A program made the translations under genes and the position numbers. Positions 8,249-18,037 of a stretch of 64,000 nucleotides of DNA are shown here, one piece after another. The DNA comes from Agarilytica sp033852165. Its GTDB lineage: Bacteria > Pseudomonadota > Gammaproteobacteria > Pseudomonadales > Cellvibrionaceae. The stretch lies in assembly GCA_033852165.1 (NCBI GenBank), contig JAWSUZ010000038.1, positions 1 through 64,000 of the forward strand, written 5' to 3'. Below the pieces are notes generated by a model. That model searched no databases and was not told where the DNA came from. It was given only the letters and a program-made list of their open reading frames with translations. The first letter of the stretch is position 1. Every line of letters starts with the position of its first letter.

Positions 8249-9871
8249 TTGGTACCTCGATATAACACAATACTAGAGTTGTTGGATTACACCTTTTCAA
8301 CCTATACCTCACAGCCTGCCTTCACTTGCTTAGGTCATACTCTTTCTTTTCAAGAAATCGATACTCTCAGTATGCGTTTTGCCAGTTATTTGCACAATGA
8401 GCTAGGTTTGGAACCGGGTGATCGTATATCACTGCAAATGCCTAATATTTTACAGTACCCGGTGGTCATGTATGGGGCTGCTCGTGCGGGTTTGGTTATC
8501 GTTAATACGAATCCTTTATATACCGCTCGGGAGTTAAAGCACCAGTTAATAGATTCTGGCGCGAAAGCAATCGTTGTACTTTCAAATGTTGCGAGTGTCG
8601 CCGCTAGTGTTGTGAAAGAAACGGATGTTGAGCATATTGTTGTAACGGATATTGCGGATTTGCATGCTTCTCCAAAGCGTCAAATAATGAATTTTGCCGT
8701 CAAACATATAAAGAAAATGGTGCCTGCGTTTCATTTTGATAAAATGGTGAAATTTCGCGATACAATCGCAGAGCCTGCTAAGCCGTTAAAAAGCTTTGAG
8801 TGTTTGCCGGAGACTTTATTTGCGTTGCAATATACAGGAGGCACTACGGGCGTTTCAAAGGGGGCAATGCTCTCTCATTTTAATTTAGCAAGCAATGTGT
8901 GGCAAATGATTAGCCTCATGCCAGAAGCTTTTAAAGCTGAGAAGGAAGTCTTTGTGGCATGCCTGCCTCTTTATCATATCTATGGTTTTAATTTACATGG
9001 GCTTAGTGCGTTTTCTTATGGGGAGCACAATATTTTAATCCCTAACCCTCGAGATTTAAAATCATTGACTCACGCGCTAAGTCAGGTGAAATTCACGGTT
9101 TTTATTGGAATAAATACCTTGTATGTAGCGTTGTGCCGATACGAACCCTTTAGGAAAATCGACTTTTCGACGTTACACATTTCCTCTGCCGGTGGTATGG
9201 CTATGACCGAAGACGCTATGCGTGAATGGAAAGCTCTTACCGGATGTGATGTGTGTGAAGGCTACGGATTAACAGAGACGTCACCAGTAGTTTGTGGAAA
9301 TAAAGTGGATGATATTCATCCTGGTACGGTTGGGGTTCCTTTGAATGAAACAGAAATTAAGATCGTTGACGATGATGGTTGCGTCGTTCCTGATGGAGAA
9401 GCTGGTGAACTTTGTGTTCGTGGTCCTCAGCTAATGTTGGGATATTGGAATCGCCCGGATGAAACGGCTAATTCTTTGACTGATGATGGTTGGTTCAAAA
9501 CCGGCGATATCGCTAAATTGTGTGATGGTGGTGTATATAAGTTGGTGGACCGCAAAAAAGATATGATCATTGTTTCTGGCTTTAATGTGTATCCCAATGA
9601 AATAGAGGATGTTGTTAGTCAGCACGCAGGAGTTATTGAGGCCGCGGCCATAGGAGTGCCGGATGATCATTCCGGAGAGGTGGTGAAGCTATTTGTTGTG
9701 CCAACCGATAGCTCTACGACTAAAGACGAAATAAAAGAATTTTGTCGGGCGAATTTAACGGGATATAAGAGACCTAAGGTGATCGAATTTCGTGAAAGCT
9801 TGCCAAAAACAAATGTTGGCAAGATTTTACGCAGAGAGTTACGTGAATCGAATAGTGCTTCGGCGGTTTAG
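8249..9871 (+). CDS. fadD: Long-chain fatty-acid CoA ligase (FadD type)
   Basis: Activates fatty acids to acyl-CoA with ATP, feeding beta-oxidation. 540 residues of the ANL superfamily: phosphate-binding loop YTGGTTGVSKGA, YGLTETSP (A5), GWFKTGDIAKL (A7), DMIIVSGFNVYPNEIE (A8, fatty-acyl signature region) and the catalytic-lysine motif GKILRREL near the C-terminus. The start is TTG with ACGGAG 8 bp upstream. It pairs functionally with the acyl-CoA dehydrogenase before it, although a terminator separates them. The substrate chain length cannot be read from the sequence. Confidence 0.9.
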   Translation: MVPRYNTILELLDYTFSTYTSQPAFTCLGHTLSFQEIDTLSMRFASYLHNELGLEPGDRISLQMPNILQYPVVMYGAARAGLVIVNTNPLYTARELKHQLIDSGAKAIVVLSNVASVAASVVKETDVEHIVVTDIADLHASPKRQIMNFAVKHIKKMVPAFHFDKMVKFRDTIAEPAKPLKSFECLPETLFALQYTGGTTGVSKGAMLSHFNLASNVWQMISLMPEAFKAEKEVFVACLPLYHIYGFNLHGLSAFSYGEHNILIPNPRDLKSLTHALSQVKFTVFIGINTLYVALCRYEPFRKIDFSTLHISSAGGMAMTEDAMREWKALTGCDVCEGYGLTETSPVVCGNKVDDIHPGTVGVPLNETEIKIVDDDGCVVPDGEAGELCVRGPQLMLGYWNRPDETANSLTDDGWFKTGDIAKLCDGGVYKLVDRKKDMIIVSGFNVYPNEIEDVVSQHAGVIEAAAIGVPDDHSGEVVKLFVVPTDSSTTKDEIKEFCRANLTGYKRPKVIEFRESLPKTNVGKILRRELRESNSASAV

Positions 9872-9984
9872 AGTTACAATTTTTATTAGTAAAATGGCAG
9901 AAATAGATTACTAGCGCCATACTTAGCGTATATCGCTGATAAAAATACAGCATTCAAAAATCAATAACAGCTGGATATCACTAT

Positions 9985-11145
9985 ATGTCGACAAATGCGC
10001 TTATTTTATCTGGTGGCGGCGCACGGGCCTCATATCAGGTAGGCGTTTTACGAGCGTTGTCGGACATATTGCCTCACCTTCATAATCCCTTTCCTATTAT
10101 TTGCGGTACATCTGCGGGCGCAATCAATGCAGCTGCGATGGCTGCTCATCCTGGCGAATTTCGACATGCTGTTCGGGATTTGAGTCGTACTTGGCACTCG
10201 TTAGAAATGGAAAACGTGTTTAAAGTGGGCTGGAGGGCGCAGATAGGTGGAGCGCTTAAGGTAGCTGCATCGCTATTCAATGACGGCGTTGGGCGTGGTA
10301 AGCCGGTTGCTTTATTTGATAATTCACCTCTGAGGGAACTGCTACAAGAAGTGATTCCTTTTGCTAATATTCAAAACCGTGTCGATAGTGGCGATTTAAA
10401 AGCGCTCAGTATTACAGCGTTAGGGTATAGCTCAGGAGAGTCGGTTAGCTTTTTTCAGGGTGCCCCAGAATTACGCGGCTGGCGACGTTATCGAAGGGTT
10501 GGAACGCCTTCACAGATTAATGTCGATCATCTATTAGCTTCATCGGCAATACCCGCCATATTTCCTACTGTAAAATTGAGCCGCGAGTATTTTGGTGATG
10601 GAGCGATGCGTCAAATGGCTCCAATAAGCTCAGCTTTACACCTAGGCGCTGATCGTGTGTTTATTATTGGTGTCAGTGGGAACCGGCATGCGGCGGGCAA
10701 TTGGAAATATAAAAAGACTCCAATGCCTAAGCATTCGCCATCTATCGCTCAGATTGCTGGGCAATTATTTAACAGTGCTTTTATCGATTCCCTTGAAGGC
10801 GATATCGAGCATTTAGAGCGTGTAAACGACTTGCTCAATATTGTGGATGAGGAACGATGTGATAATACGCACCACTTACGTCCTGTTGAAACTTTGATCA
10901 TTTCCCCGTCAAAAGCCCTGGACAAAATAGCGGGGCGAAATATTCGTAATATGCCTCCCAGTATGCGTTATTTTATGCGTCGGACCGGGGCTACGGCTAA
11001 GGGCGGTGGTTCTGCGACGGCTAGTTATCTGCTATTCTCCCACGAATATTGTAACGAGTTAATGGAGCTTGGCTACCAAGATGCCATGTGGGAAAGAGAA
11101 AAAGTAGAATCGTTTTTCTCTCCTCGCAATTCGGATAATCTCTGA
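9985..11145 (+). CDS. Patatin-like phospholipase
   Basis: 386 residues. Has the patatin hallmarks: oxyanion glycine loop SGGGARASYQVG (9-20), nucleophile motif GTSAG with Ser43, and DGA with Asp205, giving the Ser-Asp dyad. No signal peptide is visible, so it is probably cytoplasmic or membrane-peripheral. It likely releases fatty acids from phospholipids, which fits the neighbouring acyl-CoA ligase and dehydrogenase. It starts with ATG 113 bp after fadD on the same strand. The C-terminal ~170 residues, after the DGA motif, are the variable part of the family. Confidence 0.92.
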   Translation: MSTNALILSGGGARASYQVGVLRALSDILPHLHNPFPIICGTSAGAINAAAMAAHPGEFRHAVRDLSRTWHSLEMENVFKVGWRAQIGGALKVAASLFNDGVGRGKPVALFDNSPLRELLQEVIPFANIQNRVDSGDLKALSITALGYSSGESVSFFQGAPELRGWRRYRRVGTPSQINVDHLLASSAIPAIFPTVKLSREYFGDGAMRQMAPISSALHLGADRVFIIGVSGNRHAAGNWKYKKTPMPKHSPSIAQIAGQLFNSAFIDSLEGDIEHLERVNDLLNIVDEERCDNTHHLRPVETLIISPSKALDKIAGRNIRNMPPSMRYFMRRTGATAKGGGSATASYLLFSHEYCNELMELGYQDAMWEREKVESFFSPRNSDNL

Positions 11146-11301
11146 GCGGAATAGAGTGTTATCAGGGGATTATCTGAAGGGATAGGTAATCCTTAGTCTT
11201 ACTACCATCATCAATAACAATGTGTCGCGTACCGTCGTCGGTGTTACCCCGACCATTTCACTTTGTTTAGTTTCATCATCGCTTATTTATCCGGGGGGAT
11301 T

Positions 11302-12564
11302 ATGAAAGCATTTAAAATTATTATCGCCATTGTAATTGGTTTACCAGTTTTGTTTTTTGTGGCTGGACAGTTCCTTCCAAAAAGTACCCATATAGAAAGG
11401 CGTATTGATATTGCTGCGAGCCAAAGCGCAGTTTTTTACCTTGTCAGTCAGCATCGGCAGTTTCAGCGCTGGTCTCCCTGGTTTAAACTCGATCCAAATA
11501 TGACCCTTCAATATTCTGGCCCGGCTGTAGGTGTTGGTTCGGCGATGTCTTGGTCCGGCAATGATAGTGTTGGTCGAGGCACATCACTATATTCTGAATA
11601 TCAGACTAATAAACGTGTCGTGACGCTGTTGGACTTTGGCGATATGGGTGGTGGATCGTCAACCTATGATATCGAAGCGCTTGAGGGAGGCGGGAGCCGT
11701 GTTGTTTGGGGTTTCGACAGTGAAAATCGTAATATTATGGAGAAATATTTTGGTCTTTTTATGGATTCAATTTTAGGGCCGATATACGAAGAAGGTTTGT
11801 TATCGCTAAAAGACTTGGCTGAAAACCTGGAACCGGTCGTAGCGGAGAATATTCGTTATTCTGTCAACGGAAAAGAGTTTTTGGGGTATTTAGCCTACCC
11901 AGTTAATAGTTTGGATCCTGTGCCTGGGGTTGTCATTGTTCATGGCATATGGGGGCAAACAGAGCATGAGCAAAAAAGAGCGAGGATGTTGGCGGGGTTA
12001 GGGTATGCCGCATTGGCGCTTGATCTTTACGGTGATGGTATCACCAGTGATGATATGGAGGAGGCTATTAACCTTATGGACGAGGTTGGCGAAAATTCCA
12101 CGCTTACTGTTGAACTATTTGATGCTGCGGTAGAACAATTGCAAAATCATCGCGCAGTCGACTCTTCTAGAATAGCAGCCGTTGGTTTTAGTGTTGGTGG
12201 GCCTATCGTCATGAATATGGCGCGCCGGGGGAAAAACCTTATCGGTGTTGCTAGTTTCTATGGCGGTTTTGGTGGTCTAGCATTAATCGATAATACGTCT
12301 TTCTCGCCAACTATTGTTTTTAATGGCGTGAAGGATCCGTTTTCTATAAGCGAACAGCGTGATATTTTTGAACGGGAAATGACCTTTGCGGAAGTGCCTT
12401 ACGAAATTGTTGATTATCCAGATGCAATGCATGGGTTTTCGGATTTGAACTCAGATCATCTTGGAGGAAAGGCAGAGTTGGATTTTATTCGCTATGATCA
12501 AGCCGCAGATGAAGATTCCTGGGAACGATTTGCAGGGTTTTTAAATAAGGTTTTTTATCTCTAG
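11302..12564 (+). CDS. SRPBCC domain fused to dienelactone-hydrolase domain, membrane-anchored
   Basis: 420 residues. A single N-terminal membrane helix (5-22) is followed by a START/SRPBCC (polyketide cyclase-like) domain (about 27-175: IERRIDIAASQSAVFYLVS, FQRWSPWFKLD). Then comes a dienelactone-hydrolase-type alpha/beta hydrolase (about 182-420) with a full triad: Ser297 in GFSVGG, Asp345 in GVKDPF, His377 in AMHGFS. The anchor implies the domains face the periplasm. The lipid- or aromatic-binding SRPBCC part could present substrate to the hydrolase. ATG at 11302 follows a GGGGGG stretch; a TTG at 11263 would only add 13 residues ahead of the helix. Confidence 0.85.
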   Translation: MKAFKIIIAIVIGLPVLFFVAGQFLPKSTHIERRIDIAASQSAVFYLVSQHRQFQRWSPWFKLDPNMTLQYSGPAVGVGSAMSWSGNDSVGRGTSLYSEYQTNKRVVTLLDFGDMGGGSSTYDIEALEGGGSRVVWGFDSENRNIMEKYFGLFMDSILGPIYEEGLLSLKDLAENLEPVVAENIRYSVNGKEFLGYLAYPVNSLDPVPGVVIVHGIWGQTEHEQKRARMLAGLGYAALALDLYGDGITSDDMEEAINLMDEVGENSTLTVELFDAAVEQLQNHRAVDSSRIAAVGFSVGGPIVMNMARRGKNLIGVASFYGGFGGLALIDNTSFSPTIVFNGVKDPFSISEQRDIFEREMTFAEVPYEIVDYPDAMHGFSDLNSDHLGGKAELDFIRYDQAADEDSWERFAGFLNKVFYL

Positions 12565-12639
12565 GGTATCCTTTAGCTAGAACTTATCCATTCTATAGGC
12601 TTCTCTTGTTGTTAAACGTCAGCTAAATACTTTATTTAT

Positions 12640-13512
12640 ATGGTAAAAAAACACCTAATTCCGATTTTTGTTCTGACTGCGACCAGCACGTTTTGGGGGC
12701 TAAGCTGGATACCTCTTCGGTTTTTTAGTGGCCTGGGAATTGATGGCCTAGCTCTAATCTTTGTTGTTCATTCCGTTCTCTGCTGTATATTTCTACCTTC
12801 TGTTCTTGTATCGAGGTGTTCACAACTAAATTTAAAGTATTTGCTGGGTATTGCTGTTGCAGGCGGTATGGGAATATTCAGCTTTACCTATGCTTTGATC
12901 CATGGCGATGTCGTCAGAGTTATGGTGCTGTTTTACCTGCTACCTATTTGGGGTGTAATTGGTGGACGAGTGTTTTTGGGGGAGCGGGTAAGTCTGCGTA
13001 GGTGGCTTTGCGTTTTGATCGCTTTGCCGGGCGCATTTTTGATACTAGGTGGTCTGGAGATATTTTCTGCTCCCCCGTCTTGGATTGACTTGCTTGCCCT
13101 TATTTCTGGGATTAGTTTCGCAGCAAACAATATTTTATTTCGAGGGGTTGGTCAGCTCAGGCTTTCGATGAAGTTGTTTGCGATGTTTGTGGGTTGCTCC
13201 TTCATTACGGGCGGATTAATTATTTGCGGGTTGGAAAGCTTCCCGAAATCGATTGAATTTAATAGCTGGTTTTATTTGCTTCTCTATACCATTACTGGAG
13301 TGCTTTTAGCTAATGTGGGTTCGCAGTGGGCGGTGGAAAGAATGGAAGCGGGGCGCTCTTCGATCATTATTATTGTGCAGTTGGTTGCAGCCGTTATTTC
13401 CGCTACTTTAATCGGTGGTGAACGTTTAGGTGGCTGGGAGTGGTTGGGCTGTTTTATGGTGATTTCCGCGACAATTGTTGAGGCTCTATCCTCAGAGAAG
13501 ATATCGACTTAA
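12640..13512 (+). CDS. EamA/DMT-family transporter
   Basis: 290 residues with about ten predicted membrane helices in two repeated halves, as in EamA-family exporters of metabolites or amino acids. N-terminal TATSTFWGLSWIPLRFF and the second-half AGRSSIIIIVQLVAAVISA fit the family. The substrate is unknown. It lies 75 bp after the SRPBCC-hydrolase gene on the same strand, so co-transcription is possible. Confidence 0.88.
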   Translation: MVKKHLIPIFVLTATSTFWGLSWIPLRFFSGLGIDGLALIFVVHSVLCCIFLPSVLVSRCSQLNLKYLLGIAVAGGMGIFSFTYALIHGDVVRVMVLFYLLPIWGVIGGRVFLGERVSLRRWLCVLIALPGAFLILGGLEIFSAPPSWIDLLALISGISFAANNILFRGVGQLRLSMKLFAMFVGCSFITGGLIICGLESFPKSIEFNSWFYLLLYTITGVLLANVGSQWAVERMEAGRSSIIIIVQLVAAVISATLIGGERLGGWEWLGCFMVISATIVEALSSEKIST

Positions 13513-13711
13513 CGACGCCGTTCGTGTGACGCTCTCGACATTTCTCGTTATTTTTTTAGAAAAACTGTCAGTCTGTGAAGGGGTGCAAATCGCCTTTGCT
13601 TCTATGGTGTATTCTCCTTAAGTATAGAAATACGAATACAGAACAGAGCAAAAAACAGAAAGCACAACTGTTCTCCTCCATAAAAGACTAAAACAAAGAG
13701 CGATATTACTA

Positions 13712-14029
13712 GTGATGAGAAGACAATCAGTGAAAGGCAAAATTGTTTTTGTAAATCCAGCAAGTCGAATTGCGGCAGCGTATATTGGCAGTGGAAAATG
13801 TATTGTTTTTGAATACCAAAGTGCGAACCATTTTAAAAAGGGGGAAGTGCTCAATAATCTTCGAAACTCATACGGCCATGTAATTTGTGATCGCGTGAGC
13901 ATTGGTAAAAAGGCCATGGTCAATGTACTTTCCACTGTGATGGATCAGCACACTGCAAAATTGGTCGTGGCACCTTGGCAAGACATTGGTCATCAAGAGT
14001 TCCCTTTGGCGGAATATGCATTTGCATAG
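13712..14029 (+). CDS. Hypothetical protein, ~105 aa
   Basis: A small soluble protein whose beta-rich N-terminus (GKIVFVNPASRIAAAYIGSGKCIVFEY) hints at an OB- or SH3-like barrel. I do not recognise the family. The start may be GTG at 13712 or the adjacent ATG at 13715. A weak AAAGAG lies about 12 bp upstream. An open frame on the opposite strand over the same DNA looks far less protein-like. Confidence 0.55.
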   Translation: MMRRQSVKGKIVFVNPASRIAAAYIGSGKCIVFEYQSANHFKKGEVLNNLRNSYGHVICDRVSIGKKAMVNVLSTVMDQHTAKLVVAPWQDIGHQEFPLAEYAFA

Positions 14030-14085
14030 AGACCTGTAGTTGCTTTGGGGGCCTTTAGCTGTCTTAGCTTCGGCCTTATGCTCTT

Positions 14086-14301
14086 CTATAAAAGAGTTTC
14101 ATAAAAAAACGTTGTATAGCCTTTGTACAGCAACACTCCCCATAGGATTACCATCAAAAAGAGACGCAGGGGTTGCGTCTCTTTTGTTTTTTCAGCTTCC
14201 ATTTTATTCAAACTTTTAATCAGTGCGGAACCGCAAGCAGGGCAGCGGCCTTGTTTTAGTTGTTTGCCTTTGTGGCCACAATCAAGACATTGAAAACTCA
14301 T
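14086..14301 (-). CDS. Small zinc-ribbon membrane protein
   Basis: 71 residues. Two CxxC pairs (CLDCGHKG and CPACG) form a rubredoxin-like zinc ribbon, followed by a linker and one C-terminal membrane helix (about 47-63). The ATG is preceded by GAGAGG at 5 bp. The role is unknown. Such proteins often act as small adaptors; nothing here tells what it binds. Confidence 0.75.
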   Translation of the reverse strand: MSFQCLDCGHKGKQLKQGRCPACGSALIKSLNKMEAEKTKETQPLRLFLMVILWGVLLYKGYTTFFYETLL

Positions 14302-14604
14302 ATAGCCTCTCTAGACATGTATTTATAGCCTTTGCTGGCCCTGAAAATGGTGTGGCTTTGAATGTTCTAGCTCCTGCGGTCCCTCGTGGGGGCTAATATG
14401 GAGGTGCACATTTCCGCCGAGATTGTGGGAATGAGAGGGTTGGGGTGGATTGCAGCTCAATATTGTTGAAGCATTTCGACGGGTACCAGTTAATGTCGAG
14501 AATAAAACGTAAGAGTAAAATAATGTCTTTTTGTCTCATGAAATTATCCTGGTCAGTAATGTGTCGTCTCTTAACGTTTTGTGATGTTTTATCCAAATTG
14601 TAGA
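14302..14604. other. Intergenic region between zinc-ribbon gene and acnB
   Basis: About 300 bp. I see no credible gene. TTGTGGGAATGAGAGGG near 14424-14440 weakly resembles the CGTGGGAA-type repeats found at 35.6-35.9 kb and could be a decayed copy. Confidence 0.3.
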
Positions 14605-14632
14605 CAAAAAAAGCCCCGCATTAGCGGGGCTC
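14605..14632 (-). terminator. Rho-independent terminator of acnB
   Basis: Read on the minus strand: AGCCCCGC, TAAT loop, GCGGGGCT, then seven T. It lies about 24 bp beyond the acnB stop. Confidence 0.93.
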
Positions 14633-14655
14633 TTTAATCATGTTAAGTGAAAAAC

Positions 14656-17280
14656 TTAAACTTTAACTTCTTCGATCTCGGTAGCGGCGATACGCTTGCC
14701 TTCTTCTGCGCCGTCTTTAAACGAAGCCATTTGATCGAAGCTTAGGTAGCGGAAAATCTCATCGGACATGGTGTCGATTTTCGCTACGTACTCAAAGTAC
14801 TCTTCTGGTGTTGGCAACTTGCCCAAAATGCCACCAACAGCTGCAAGCTCTGCAGAAGCAAGGTATACGTTTGCGCCTGCGCCCAAACGGTTAGGGAAGT
14901 TACGAGTAGAAGTAGAGATAACCGTTGAGTTGTCTGCTACACGTGCTTGGTTGCCCATACAAAGAGAACAGCCGGGCATTTCCATACGAACGCCTTTGGC
15001 ACCAAAGATATTGTAGTAACCTTCTTCCATTAGGACGTGTTGGTCCATCTTGGTGGGAGGAGACATCCAGAAGCGAGTTTTTAGAGCGCCAGGAACCGTT
15101 TCGAATAACTTGCCAGCGGCACGGAAGTGACCGATGTTAGTCATACAAGAACCGATAAATACTTCATCGATAGAGTTACCAGCAACGTCTGAAAGTAGGC
15201 GTGCATCATCTGGATCGTTTGGACAGCAAACGATTGGCTCTTTAATGTCAGCAAGATCTATTTCGATAATTGCAGCGTACTCAGCGTCAGCATCAGCAGC
15301 AAGAGATGATGGGTTAGCCAACCACTCTTCCATTTTGCTGGCGCGACGTTCTAGTGTGCGTTTATCGCCGTAGCCTTCGCTGACCATCCAGCGAAGTAGT
15401 GTGATATTGGAGCGCATGTACTCTGCCATGGCCTTTTCAGGAAGTTTGATCGTACAGCCCGCTGCAGAACGTTCAGCAGATGCATCCGACAATTCAAATG
15501 CTTGCTCAACAGTAAGGTCATTTAGACCTTCAATTTCTAGTACGCGACCAGAGAAGAAGTTGATTTTGCCTTTCTTCTCAACGGTCAGTAAACCTTCTTT
15601 GATGCCGTAAAGTGGAATTGCATGAACGAGGTCACGAAGAGTGATGCCGGGTTGCATTTTACCTTTAAAGCGAACCAATACTGATTCAGGCATATCCAGA
15701 GGCATAACACCTGTTGCCGCGGCGAACGCGACAAGGCCGGAACCGGCTGGGAATGAAATGCCCATTGGGAAGCGTGTATGCGAATCACCACCAGTACCGA
15801 CAGTGTCTGGAAGCAACATGCGGTTCAACCATGAATGGATGATGCCGTCGCCTGGGCGAAGAGAAACACCGCCACGGTTCATAATGAAGTCTGGAAGCGT
15901 ATGTTGAGTGCTGATATCAACAGGCTTAGGGTAAGCCGCTGTATGGCAGAAAGACTGCATAACCAAGTCTGCAGAAAAGCCTAAACACGCCAAGTCTTTC
16001 AACTCATCACGCGTCATTGGGCCAGTAGTATCTTGCGACCCTACTGTTGTCATGCGTGGCTCACAGTATGTGCCTGGACGAATGCCCTTGCCTTCTGGAA
16101 GACCGCATGCACGACCGACCATTTTTTGTGCAAGCGTATAGCCTTTGCCAGTGTCTACAGGTGTTACAGGATGGCGGAAACTCTCAGATGCTGCTAAGCC
16201 AAGAGATTCACGAGCGCGAGCTGTTAAGCCTCGACCAATAATGAGGTTAATGCGGCCGCCAGCTTGTACTTCATCGAGAAGTACGTCTGATTTCAAAGCG
16301 AATTCAGAAAGGACTTCGCCGGATTCACTTAAGATTTTGCCGTCGTATGGGCGAATTTCAATCACATCGCCCATCGATAATTTTTCAACAGGAGCTTCGA
16401 AAACAAGTGCGCCAGCATCTTCCATCGTGTTGTAGAAGATGGGGGCAACGTTAGTGCCGATACAGATACCGCCAGCACGCTTATTCGGTACACCAGAGAC
16501 GTCATCACCGAAGAACCAAAGTACAGAGTTGGTTGCAGATTTACGTGAAGAGCCAGTACCTACAACGTCGCCAACGAAGGCAACGGGGTGGCCTTTCGCT
16601 TTAATCTCTTCGATTTGAGCGATAGGGCCTTTAACTGCGTGCTCTTCAGGTGTTAAGCCATCACGAGTCATTTTAAACATGGCAAGTGAGTGAAGAGGAA
16701 TGTCTGGGCGAGACCATGCATCCTGAGCAGGAGAAAGGTCATCAGTGTTCGTTTCGCCGGTTACTTTAAATACGGTAACTTTGATGGATTCAGCAACGCT
16801 ATCGCGATTAGTGAACCATTCTGCGTCAGCCCATGATTGGATAACGTCTTTAGCAAGCTCATTGCCCGCTTTGGCCTTCTCTTCAATGTCATGGAAGGCG
16901 TCAAATACGAGAGTCGTGTGCTTGAGCTCTGCAGCGGCAAGTGCGCCGAGTTCTGAGCAGTCAAGAGCAGCGACTAGCGTTTCTATGTTGTAGCCGCCGT
17001 GCATATTGCCTAAAAGCTTAATGGCGACTTCTTTGGTGATGATAGGGCTGCTAACGTCACCTTTAACTAAGGCTGACAAAAAAGCGGCTTTAACGTATGC
17101 CGCTTCGTCCACACCGGGAGGAACGCGATTCGTGATGAGGTCTAAGATTACTTCTTCTTCACCAGTGGGTGGTGTTTTCAGTAATTCAACCAGTCCAGCG
17201 ACTTCGTCAGCGCTGAGGGGTTTGGGTGGAATACCCATGGCTTCACGTTCTGCTACATGTTCGCGATAAGCTGCAAGCAC
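14656..17280 (-). CDS. acnB: Bifunctional aconitate hydratase 2 / 2-methylisocitrate dehydratase AcnB
   Basis: Interconverts citrate and isocitrate in the TCA cycle with a [4Fe-4S] cluster. AcnB also acts in the methylcitrate route and can bind mRNA when the cluster is lost. 874 residues, close to the usual 865. The N-terminus MLAAYREHVAEREAMGIPPKP matches the AcnB HEAT-like domain. The cluster cysteines are visible in IGSCMTNIGH and PGCSLCMGN near the C-terminus. The start is GTG with GAGGAAA 5 bp upstream. It is a single-gene unit ending at a strong terminator. Confidence 0.98.
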   Translation of the reverse strand: MLAAYREHVAEREAMGIPPKPLSADEVAGLVELLKTPPTGEEEVILDLITNRVPPGVDEAAYVKAAFLSALVKGDVSSPIITKEVAIKLLGNMHGGYNIETLVAALDCSELGALAAAELKHTTLVFDAFHDIEEKAKAGNELAKDVIQSWADAEWFTNRDSVAESIKVTVFKVTGETNTDDLSPAQDAWSRPDIPLHSLAMFKMTRDGLTPEEHAVKGPIAQIEEIKAKGHPVAFVGDVVGTGSSRKSATNSVLWFFGDDVSGVPNKRAGGICIGTNVAPIFYNTMEDAGALVFEAPVEKLSMGDVIEIRPYDGKILSESGEVLSEFALKSDVLLDEVQAGGRINLIIGRGLTARARESLGLAASESFRHPVTPVDTGKGYTLAQKMVGRACGLPEGKGIRPGTYCEPRMTTVGSQDTTGPMTRDELKDLACLGFSADLVMQSFCHTAAYPKPVDISTQHTLPDFIMNRGGVSLRPGDGIIHSWLNRMLLPDTVGTGGDSHTRFPMGISFPAGSGLVAFAAATGVMPLDMPESVLVRFKGKMQPGITLRDLVHAIPLYGIKEGLLTVEKKGKINFFSGRVLEIEGLNDLTVEQAFELSDASAERSAAGCTIKLPEKAMAEYMRSNITLLRWMVSEGYGDKRTLERRASKMEEWLANPSSLAADADAEYAAIIEIDLADIKEPIVCCPNDPDDARLLSDVAGNSIDEVFIGSCMTNIGHFRAAGKLFETVPGALKTRFWMSPPTKMDQHVLMEEGYYNIFGAKGVRMEMPGCSLCMGNQARVADNSTVISTSTRNFPNRLGAGANVYLASAELAAVGGILGKLPTPEEYFEYVAKIDTMSDEIFRYLSFDQMASFKDGAEEGKRIAATEIEEVKV

Positions 17281-17432
17281 AGTAATTTCCTCTAATATGG
17301 TGGTGGGACAATTGGCAATCTAGCCAATAAAACAATAGAGAGTCGACCATTGCGCTTTGTAAGCTGGGTACGACCTCATCAAGGCGGACATATTCTACAG
17401 TAATGCGCCTATGCTGTTAAGTTTGGCCTACA

Positions 17433-17438
17433 TATAAT
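17433..17438 (+). promoter_or_regulatory. Candidate -10 box for the DUF1289-miaE pair
   Basis: TATAAT, a perfect -10 consensus, on the plus strand about 140 bp upstream of the DUF1289 gene. No good -35 sits at 17 bp. A second feature, TTGACT-GTAA-AGTCAA (17504-17519), is a perfect 6-bp inverted repeat closer to the gene and could be an operator. Confidence 0.3.
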
Positions 17439-17575
17439 CGGTATAAACCTGGGTTATGGCACGAGATTACAGGTAAAACTGTTACAATGCCGCTCATTGA
17501 GCGTTGACTGTAAAGTCAAAAGCTTAGTTTACGGCTTGCTCTAACATTGAATCTACAACTACATGAAACTATCCC

Positions 17576-18037
17576 TTGTCTGTTGATGCTGCATTAAAAT
17601 CGCCCTGTATTGGCGTCTGTTCCACTGGAATTGGCGACTCTGTATGCAGAGGGTGTAAGCGCTATACTCACGAAATCATCAATTGGAATGCCTACAACGC
17701 CAATGAGAAGCGTGCTGTTCTCGATCGTTTGGGTGCTTTGTTATCCCAAGTTGTGCAAGCTAAATTGACGATTGTGGATGAGGCGCTATTGCTAAAGCAG
17801 TTAAAGCTTCAAAATATCTACCACAATCCAGAGTCTCATCCTTATGCATGGGTGTTTGAATTGCTTAAAGTAGGCGCTAGCCAAATAGTTGCACTTGAAA
17901 ATTATGGTTGTTCGGTCAAAAGAGGATATGAGTCGATGAGCTTAACTGAGTTGCGCGATAGTATTGATGCTGATTATTACGTCCTATCGAGTGTGCACTA
18001 CCAACGATATTTTGAAATGACTGAAAAACCCTCATGA
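17576..18037 (+). CDS. DUF1289 domain-containing protein
   Basis: 153 residues. The N-terminal SPCIGVCSTGIGDSVCRGC holds the four-cysteine pattern of DUF1289, probably a metal or Fe-S site, and is followed by the typical RYTHEIINWN. The C-terminal ~90 residues extend past the short DUF1289 core and are unrecognised. The start is TTG; a stop codon upstream in frame leaves no other choice, and no clear ribosome-binding site is visible. It overlaps miaE by 4 bp (ATGA), so coupling with tRNA modification is likely. Confidence 0.8.
   Translation: MSVDAALKSPCIGVCSTGIGDSVCRGCKRYTHEIINWNAYNANEKRAVLDRLGALLSQVVQAKLTIVDEALLLKQLKLQNIYHNPESHPYAWVFELLKVGASQIVALENYGCSVKRGYESMSLTELRDSIDADYYVLSSVHYQRYFEMTEKPS

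Noticed and set aside
13618..13935. 105-residue minus-strand frame opposite the small gene at 13712
   Set aside because: Lies antisense to a more protein-like frame and shows no family features.
14393..14596. 67-residue minus-strand frame between the zinc-ribbon gene and acnB
   Set aside because: No ribosome-binding site, odd composition, and it runs into the acnB terminator; looks like chance.
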